Source: Littorina saxatilis
Lineage: Eukaryota > Mollusca > Gastropoda > Littorinimorpha > Littorinidae
Direction: 5' to 3'
Assembly: GCF_037325665.1 (NCBI RefSeq)
Contig: NC_090261.1
Coordinates: forward strand, 20,057,825 to 20,121,824
Length of the DNA: 64,000 nucleotides
Shown: piece by piece, positions 57,049 through 64,000 of the stretch
Position numbering within the stretch: the stretch's first letter is position 1
Layout: the number at the start of each line of letters is the position of its first letter
Program-made: the position numbers and the translations under genes
The notes under the pieces: generated by a model
Database searches by the model: none
What the model was told of the DNA's origin: nothing
What the model saw: the letters and a program-made list of their open reading frames with translations, nothing else

Positions 57049-59353
57049 AAGAAAGAGAGAGAGAGAGAGACTAAGAAAGAAAGAGAGAGACTAAGAAAGA
57101 GAGAGAGAGAGAGACTAAGAAAGAGAGAGAGAAAGACTAAGAAGGAGAGGGAGAGAGAGACTAATAAAGAGAGAGAGAGACTAAGACAGAGAGAGAGAGA
57201 GACTAAGAAAGAGAGAGAGAGAGATTAAGAAAGAGAGAGAGAGACTAAGAAAGAGAGAGAGAGACTAAGAAAGAGAGAGAGAGAGAGACTAAGAAAGAGA
57301 GAGAGAGAGACTAAGAAAGAGAGAGAGAGACAAAGAGAGAGAGAGACTAAGAAAGAGAAAGAGAGACTAAGAAAGAGAGAGAGAGACTAAGAAAGAGAGA
57401 GAGACTAAGAAAGAGAGAGAGACTAAGAAAGAGAGAGAGAGAGACTAAGAAAGAGAGAGAGACTAAGAAAGAGAGAGAGAGAGAGACTAAGAAAGAGAGA
57501 GAGAGACTAAGAAAGATAGAGAGAGAAACAAATAAAGAGAGAGAGAGACTAAGAAAGAGAGAGAGAGAGACTAAGAAAGAGAGAGAGAGACTAAGAAAGA
57601 GAGAGAGAGAGACTAAGAAAGAGAGAGAGAGAGACTAAGAAAGAGAGAGAGAGAGACTAAGAAAGAGAGAGAGAGAGACTAAGAAAGAGAGAGAGAGAGA
57701 CTAAGAAAGAGAGAGAGAGAGAGACTAAGAAAGAGAGAGAGAGAGAGACTAAGAAAGAGAGAGAGACTAAGAAAGAGAGAGAGACTAAGAAAGAGAGAGA
57801 GAGAGAGAGACTAAGAAAGATAGAGAGAGAGACTAAGAAAGATAGAGAGAGAGACAAATAAAGAGAGAGAGAGAGACTAAGAAAGAGAGAGAGAGACTAA
57901 GAAAGAGAGAGACTAAGAAAGAGAGAGAGAGAGACTAAGAAAGAGAGAGAGAGAGACTAAGACAGAGAGAGAGAGACTAATAAAGAGAGAGAGAGAGACT
58001 AAGAAACAGAGAGAGAGAGAGAGAGACGAAGAAAGAGAGAGAGAGAGACTAAGCAAGAGAGAGAGAAAGAGAGAGAAAGAGAGACTAAGAAAGAGAGAGA
58101 GACTAAGAGAGAGAGAGAGAGAGAGAGAGAGACTAAGAAAGAGAGAGAGAGAGACTAAGAGAGAGAGAGAGACTAAGAAAGAGAGAGAGAGAGAGACTAA
58201 GAAAGAGAGAGAGAGACTAAGATAGAGAGAGAGAGACTTTAGAAAGAGAGAGAGAGAGACTAAGAAAGAGAGAGAGAGAGAGAGACTAAGAAAGAGAGAG
58301 AGAGAGAGACTAAGAAAGAGAGAGGGGGAGAGACTAAGAAAGAGAGAGAGAGACTAAGAAAGAGAGAGAGAAAGAGAGACTAAGAAAGAGAGAGAGACTA
58401 AGAGAGAGAGAGAGAGACTAAGAAAGAGAGAGAGAGAGACTAAGAGAGAGAGAGAGACTAAGAAAGAGAGAGACTAAGAAAGAGAGAGAGAGAGACTAAG
58501 AAAGAGAGAGAGAGACTAGGAAAGAGAGAGAGAGAGACTAAGAAAGAGAGATAGAGGGACTAAGAAAGAGAGAGAGAGACAAAGAAAGAGAGAGAGATTA
58601 AGAAAGAGAGAGAGAGACTAAGAAAGAGAGAGAGAGAGACTAAGAAAGAGAGAGAGAGAGAGAAACTAAGAGAGAGAGACTAAGAAAGAGAGAGAGAGAG
58701 ACTAAGAAAGAGCTAAAGAGAGAGAGAGAGACTAAGAAAGAGAGAGAGAGAGACTAAGAAAGAGAGAGAGAGAGAGAGACTAAGAAAGAGAGACAGAGAG
58801 AGAGACTAAGAGAGAGAGACTAAGAGAGAGAGACAGAGAGAGAGACAGAGAGAGAGAGACAGAGAGAGAGAGAGACAGAGAGAGAGACAGACAGACAGTC
58901 AGATAGACACAGTCAGATAGACGGATAGACGGATAGACAGACAAACAGACAGAGCAACTGACAACAGACAGACAGACAGAGAGATACGGACAGACAGACA
59001 GAGAGACAGACAGTCTCTTGGAGACAAACAGGCAGACAGACACTGTTCCGCCGCTTTGGTAATTATGGGTGTAGCAGAACCCGCGCCGTCGGCAGAGGGA
59101 TAGTTACAATCACTACTACTCTTTAAAAGTATGGGTTTGTGTGAACCCGCGCCATCGGTAGTGTTTATGTAAATTATCATAATCAATTAATTTTAATGTT
59201 TTGTCATGTACACACTAAAAATTTGCAGACAGAGAGCAAATTAGGTGTGTGAGAGATACTTAAAATTTCAAAACGATACCTTTAATGGTTCCAGAGTTAC
59301 AATGATTTTAGTGTGTCTCTGGGTACAGGTGAACCCAGGAAGCACGGCAAAGG
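56738..59353. mobile_element. TTAA-flanked element carrying a GA minisatellite
   Basis: The ends CCTTTGCCGGATGC and (inverted) GCACGGCAAAGG each sit directly against TTAA. Subterminal regions carry a hairpin motif, GGGTTTGTCTGAACCC: directly repeated with a 64-bp spacing on the left (56773, 56837, 56901) and inverted on the right near 59065 and 59145. The TTAA target and CCTTTG ends suit a piggyBac-like non-autonomous element; that is an inference. About 1.9 kb of the 2.6 kb is the internal minisatellite. Confidence 0.75.
56995..58895. repeat. GA-rich minisatellite of about 1.9 kb
   Basis: The basic unit is GACTAAGAAAGAGAGAGAGA, with GA runs of variable even length between very regular CTAAGAAAG punctuation; roughly 80-90 units. 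The plus strand is almost pure purine. It decays at the right into GACAGA repeats up to about 59041. Arg/Glu or Leu/Ser frames are artefacts. Confidence 0.97.
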
Positions 59354-59357
59354 TTAA

Positions 59358-59766
59358 TCAATCAATCAATCAATGACGCTTATATCGCGCATATTCCGTG
59401 GGTACAGTTCTAGGCGCTCTGCAGTGATGCCGTGTGAGATGAAATTTTATACGGCCAGTAGATTGCAGCCATGTCGGCGCATATTTACCTTTCACGGCCT
59501 TATTCCAAGTCACACGGGTATGGTAGACAATTATTAACTGTGCCTAAGCAATTTTGCCAGGAAAGACCCTTTTGTCAATCGTGAGATCTTTAACGTGCAC
59601 ACCCAATGTAGTATACATGGGGGGTGGTTCGGACACCGAAGAGAGTCTGCACACAAAGTTGACTCTGTGAAATAAATTTCCGCCGAATCTGGGATCGAAC
59701 TCGCGCTGACAGCGGCCAACTGAATACAAACCCAGCGCGCTACCAACTGAGCTATATCCCCGCCCC
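59358..59766 (-). repeat. SINE-beta, full-length copy
   Basis: On the minus strand the tRNA-like head is GGGATATAGCTCAGTTGGTA plus GAGTTCGATCCCAG (B box). The body follows with TGTGCAGACTCTCTTCGGTG, GGCCGTGAAAGGTAAATATG and GAACTGTACCCACGGAATAT, ending in a (TTGA)n tail at about 59358-59375. It is the reference copy for the fragments at 5191 and 6983. It lies between the TTAA element and the resumed family-A copy. Confidence 0.85.
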
Positions 59767-60140
59767 AAATTCATTAATTATTTTTTAAGCCACCAAGCTG
59801 AAATGCAATACCAAAGTCCGGCCTTCGTCGAAGATTGCTTTGCCAAAATCTCAATCAATTTGATTGAAAAATGAGGGTGTGACTGTGCCGCCTCAACTTT
59901 TACAAAAAGCCGGATATGACGTCATCAAAGGTATTTATCGAAAAAATTAAAAAAATGTCCGGGGATATCATTCCCAGGAACTCTCATGTAAAATTTCATA
60001 AAGATTGGTCCAGTAGTTTAGTCTGAATCGCTCTACACACACACACACAGAGACAGACAGACACACACACACACCATGCCCCTCGTCTCGATTCCCCCTC
60101 TATGTTAAAACATTTAGTCAAAACTTGACTAAATGTAAAA
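59767..60140 (+). repeat. Family-A repeat, copy 5, 3' part
   Basis: Resumes with TTCATTAATTATTTTTTAAG and continues through TATGACGTCATC, the AGATTGGTCCAGTAG module, a short CA/CAGA run and the ATTTAGTCAAAACTTGACTA hairpin. Confidence 0.85.
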
Positions 60141-60214
60141 ATGGATAAAATACAAGAATTACAAGTTCAGAAAAAGTTGAAAAAGTAAAAAAAAGAAGGT
60201 TGAAAAATATTCTT

Positions 60215-60300
60215 GCCAGTTCAGAGATTCAAACTTGTGACCGCCGAGTAACCAATTGGTGGCCGATCGCTCTACAGATTGAGCCAACCAGGCACACAAT
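60215..60300 (-). repeat. tRNA-like SINE head fragment
   Basis: The minus strand reads GTGCCTGGTTGGCTCAATCT, GTAGAGCGATCGGCC and CAAGTTTGAATCTCTG, giving A-box- and B-box-like segments. The arms do not close as a canonical tRNA, so I treat it as a decayed SINE head. Confidence 0.5.
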
Positions 60301-60557
60301 TCTCTGAGTTGAAAATAAAAAATTTAGCTTTGAATATTACAAGTGACTTCATGGTTACTTTGTATCAGTTTGGAAAGTAAACTTAAATAGCATTATTTTC
60401 AAGTGTGACAGACATTATGTTGTCTGGTTCCTCCTAATTGGATTAACTAATCGCCAAAATGCACTGACATCATTGCATAAAAGCATTTTCCTTCCTAGAA
60501 TGCCAAACGGTTTTGGAGATTTTGAAGACTTAGTTTGGGACAACGCTCTATGGTCGG

Positions 60558-60563
60558 TTTATT
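60558..60563 (-). promoter_or_regulatory. Polyadenylation signal of the minus-strand zinc-finger gene
   Basis: AATAAA on the minus strand about 100 bases after the stop codon (plus strand TTTATT). Confidence 0.65.
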
Positions 60564-60665
60564 ATGTAAAGGGAAGCAAGCAGTTAAACACGGGCATCGA
60601 CGGTGAACATTATACCTGTGCCCACCCTCATAGTTAAATGGATACAACTTCGGTCTTGTATATAT

Positions 60666-62899
60666 TCATAACTGTGTCAATGCTGCACTACAGCTTGGCT
60701 CAAAAGATGAATCTCCAGAACTAGAAACAAAATGTACAGTGCTGGCAATTTCAAGTTGGTCGTCAGGCAGAATTTGTAACCGAGCAACATCCTCTCTTGG
60801 TGTACATCTCCCTTTCTCTGTGTGTCTCTTCAAGCAAAAATTAGTTGTGAATGTCCTAAGGCATCCATCACACTTGTATGGTTTCTCGTAAACTGTGTGC
60901 GACCATGAATGGCGGCGTAAGGCAAACGCGGTGGAGAAAGATGCCCCACACTCCTGGCATTGGTGAGACTTTTCTGCTGTGTGTGTTTGCACATGACGTC
61001 GCAAGTGTGTAGAGTCAAGAAACGCAGCGTCACAGTCTTTGCATTTAAACGGTCTGTCGCCTGTGTGAATCCTACTGTGGACTGTCAGGTGTGCCGACTG
61101 AGAGAAGCCTTTGCCGCAGTCTTGACACACATATGGTTTGTCGCCGCTGTGTGAACGAAGATGGATGTTGAGTGCGTGGGAGCTGGTGAACGCTGCTCCA
61201 CAGTGCTCACACTGATAGGGCCGCACACCTGCACACATCATTGAAACAGAGATGGTTTTAACTAATCCAGCTATTCTTTTTATTTCATATCGTGACGCAT
61301 TTAGCCTACACGTACACAAGATGGTAACGGGTCTTGATTAATACAGCCGTCCTTCCCTCTCACAAAATCAGCTCGTCAACCAAAACTCCTTAGTTTTCCA
61401 TCTGCACATTGGCACAACTTGTAACCGCTGCAATGACTGAATTATACTGTGGAACCCCCATTTTAAGTACATTTCATCCCATCACATCCCCAGGTTTAAG
61501 AACACTCTTTTTGAAACCCTAGTTTTTCAGATGTCCTGTTAATCCCATCAGTAAATTACCCCACATTAAGACTCCCTTGCTTTCAAGACGTAATTGGCTC
61601 AGATTTGTTCGAGGTCTAAAAAAAGGGGGAGGGCGGTTCCACAAAAAATGAAAGATTAATTCTGGGTTGAAAATGACAAAAATCATATTCTGCTACCCAT
61701 GACTTTCATACTTTTTTGGACACTCTAACATGGTGTATACCTGTGTGCCTCCGCATGTGGATGGTGAGTTTGGTAGACTGTGTGAACGACGCAGGGCACA
61801 GTTTGCACCGGAAAGGTTTCTCACCGCTGTGTTTTCTCATGTGCTGTTTGAGCACCGAGCCCACAGAAAAGGCTGCCCCACACTGTTCACACACGTACGG
61901 TTTGACGCCAGTGTGCGAACGCTTGTGAACGCTGAGGCTGGATGCATGTGAGAACATGGCCCCACAGGTGTTGCAAATGTACGGTCTTTCACCTGCACAA
62001 TCAAGAGAAGGATGACTGTGTGGATACACAATATAAGAAATAATTAAGTCTCCCCCCCCCCCCCCCCTTTGGAATTTGCAACATGATCTATGTGCATACT
62101 TACAGAAAGTCCTTCTCCATGTCAAGTCATAAGACTAGCCAAGTACAGACGTGAAGACAGAAAGGACATATAGAGGTACTTCAAGAAAAAGACGTAAAGA
62201 CACCAAAGGACAAATAGTTACATCACACACACAAACAAACACACAATGTTTTGTTTTGTTTTTTGCAATAACTGAAAATTAACAATAATATACTGATTAA
62301 AATCTGAAATACCAGAAAGTAAAGTGGGAACTGGTAACTTCTACTAGTTTTAACCGTCATTTACATTTATTGTATAAAAACTCTAAATAAAAGCGTGGCA
62401 TAACCTGCAGGGATCACTGACACGGAACACACCAAAATAATCTCAAAATCAAACACATTTACTGTCATGAATAAAGTCTGGGAAGTGCAGAAACTGTTTT
62501 AACCCTTACACTGGTGCAATTCTGTAACATATGTTACATAGCCACTGGTGAATTAACAGACAGAAAAATAAAGAAAAACGGTCATATACGTTTTTGCATC
62601 CATGGGAGGTAATCGGAACCGACCAAACAGACTGAGCCAGTAGCGCGACATATGTCGTGACAACCAGGTGACAGTATACTTAAAGACAACCAGCCTAAGG
62701 GTTAAGATTCTTTGGGTTTTTTTATTGTTGAATTACAAACATGACAAGACATAAATTGTGACATTCTTTTACCTGTATGCTTTCGCATGTGGACTTTGAG
62801 TGAGGTGGCACGAGTGAATGTTGCACTGCACACAGAGCATGACAGCTCCCCTTGCTGTTCATCCTTCTCTCCGGGATTGTGGTGCTGTGTGGAGAACAT
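60666..62899 (-). CDS. C2H2 zinc-finger protein, at least nine fingers (three exons seen)
   Basis: Probable nuclear DNA-binding protein. On the minus strand, exons 62884-62773, 61992-61741 and 61228-60666 join in frame (phase-1 GT-AG introns) to 308 residues. The junctions HTG|ERPY and HTG|VRPY cut finger linkers. Exon 1 has one finger, starting LSCSVCSATF. Exon 2 has three, starting YICNTCGAMF, YVCEQCGAAF and FRCKLCPASF. The last exon has five, the ninth ending H-x5-C instead of H-x3-H, followed by an acidic/Ser-rich tail ending SCSAALTQL. The 5' end is unclear: ATG at 62899 has an upstream in-frame stop and would give 313 residues, but a CACACAG acceptor at 62885 would make the first exon internal, with more exons upstream, perhaps beyond the window. 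It converges on the other zinc-finger gene, 6.4 kb away. Same exon design suggests common origin. Confidence 0.88.
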
Positions 62900-62936
62900 G
62901 TTGAAAATGACTACCTAAACCAGTGACTACATGAAA

Positions 62937-63062
62937 GTGCGTGTGTGTGTGTGTGTGTGACAAAAACAGTTTGTGTGGTGAGTGTGTGAACCTGTGTGTA
63001 TGTGTGTGTGTGTGTGTGTGGTTGAGTGTGTGAGAGAAATAGAGAGAGAGAGAGAGAGAGAT
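62937..63062. repeat. GT and GA microsatellite patches
   Basis: GTGT runs at 62940-62958 and 63000-63020 and a GAGA run at 63040-63060, just upstream of the first visible exon of the minus-strand zinc-finger gene. Confidence 0.9.
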
Positions 63063-63319
63063 ACCATAAACTTCCATCATAATTTCTATGTGTCTGACCA
63101 GATAAAGGACCTTTATTATTAAACAGACCTGGGAACCCCTGTTTTGCACTTTGAGTATTCTCAAACAAACTTGGTGTATTTTCAAAAAAATGAGCGTACT
63201 CCACACAGCGTTTGCACATCCATGATTAAAACATGCCTCAGGCGCGTCCCTCACACCGTTAATGAAGTTTACCTATACATTTAAAACAAATGCTTTTTTC
63301 AATTTTTACTGAAAAAAAC

Positions 63320-63900
63320 TGTACCGTATTTGACGGACTACAAGCCGCGACTTAAAAAAAAAAATCGCATTGCGGCTTATAAAAAGATGCGGCTAAATGG
63401 TTTTCTAAACTTGAATAGCATTCACCTAATGGAAGTCGCCGCGGATTTTCATTTCGCTCGATTAGCGATTACCGGTACTTTATTAGCTCTCTACTCAAGA
63501 CTCGGCGCTTTTCTCTTTCATTCGCGAATCTTTGTTTGTCAACAAGTCGTCGTGACAAGCGTACAGAGAAACACCGGATGTATCAGGATCTCGCACGCGC
63601 GAGATTTCGTTTGTTTGTGTCTCGCGATAGTTGGAGGAGCGAGAGCCGCCATGTTGTGTTTTCGTCTGCTCGAAATGTGCGCAAAAGTCGTAAATCATCC
63701 CAAAAAAGCTTATTCCGGGCGGGACTACATGTGTGTGTTGGTTACAAATTGTGTGTGTGTGTGTGATATTTTTCTTCAAACTTTTTCACTTTTCTTCTTT
63801 GTTTCACTTGTTTATTCTCAGAGCCGATTTCTCCAAATACCGTACTCTCGTTTGCCTGGTTGTTTTGATTGATTGACACGATCCTATTATATTTTTTTTG
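63320..63900. other. GC-rich patch: possible promoter, or a dispersed repeat
   Basis: The left edge, ACCGTATTTGACGGACTACA then GCGGCTTATAAAAAG, resembles termini of a widespread animal repeat (from memory). The centre, 63540-63700, is rich in CpG and holds TCTCGCGATAG and ATCTCGCACGCGCGAGAT. On the minus strand it holds ACATGGCGGC, a YY1-type site. It lies about 750 bp upstream of the first seen exon of the minus-strand gene, so it could be its promoter. The two readings are not exclusive. Confidence 0.35.
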
Positions 63901-64000
63901 ACAGCGGCTAATATAGTGACGTAATCATGTGCCAAAATACTGGATCGGCTTCAGGATGGGCTTGTGAAGAAAAGTAGTCTAGGAATTTTTCTCGTCGTAT

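Noticed and set aside
63330-63872. 180-residue plus-strand frame
   Set aside because: It lies wholly inside the GC-rich repeat or promoter-like patch and shows no domain.

Overview
The window looks like a piece of a large, repeat-rich lophotrochozoan genome, most likely a gastropod mollusc. It has GT-AG introns, AATAAA signals, tRNA-derived SINEs, LINE 3' ends and very abundant microsatellites. The only intact genes are two rhodopsin-type receptors and two C2H2 zinc-finger genes. There are no operons, ribosome binding sites, rRNA genes or CRISPR arrays. The species-level guess rests only on my memory of the 'ACAAGTCGCGTAAGGCG' repeat in periwinkle-like snails.

Layout. Positions 1-17700 hold no host gene that I can support. 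They contain two tandem full copies of repeat family A (2871-4641), a TTAA-flanked inverted-repeat element (7257-7991), SINEs, one family-B hairpin element (8712-9289), a 16-copy 73-bp minisatellite (11035-12212) and a 5'-truncated LINE (13549-14633). Receptor gene 1 (17770-20729, two coding exons) follows. Behind it lies a degenerate tandem array built from its own last exon end and 3' flank (20846-23330), interrupted by a TA-flanked transposon. Positions 23500-36800 are again repeats: an L2-type LINE end, nested A and B elements, palindromic elements and nearly 2 kb of CT-rich microsatellite threaded with retroposon tails. Receptor gene 2 (36877-40614, three coding exons) holds a LINE fragment in its first intron and two decayed copies of its own exon 2 end in its second.

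From 41000 to 47800 there are several inverted-repeat elements and a cluster of family-B elements. A zinc-finger gene on the plus strand (47851-54293, four coding exons, 12 fingers) contains a broken Tc1 transposon in intron 1. It converges on a second zinc-finger gene on the minus strand (60666-62899, at least nine fingers). Between them is a nested stack: a family-A element split by a SINE and by a TTAA-flanked element, the latter carrying about 1.9 kb of GA-rich minisatellite.

How the genes relate. The receptors belong to one divergent peptide-receptor-like family and probably act in the plasma membrane. The zinc-finger proteins share the same exon design, with phase-1 introns in the TGEKP-type linkers, and are probably nuclear DNA-binding proteins. 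I see no functional pathway linking the two pairs.

The most interesting signals are: a conserved module shared by repeat families A and B that sits directly against a microsatellite; arrays of GNA-triloop mini-hairpins with compensatory stem changes; and self-derived duplications of exon ends at both receptor genes.
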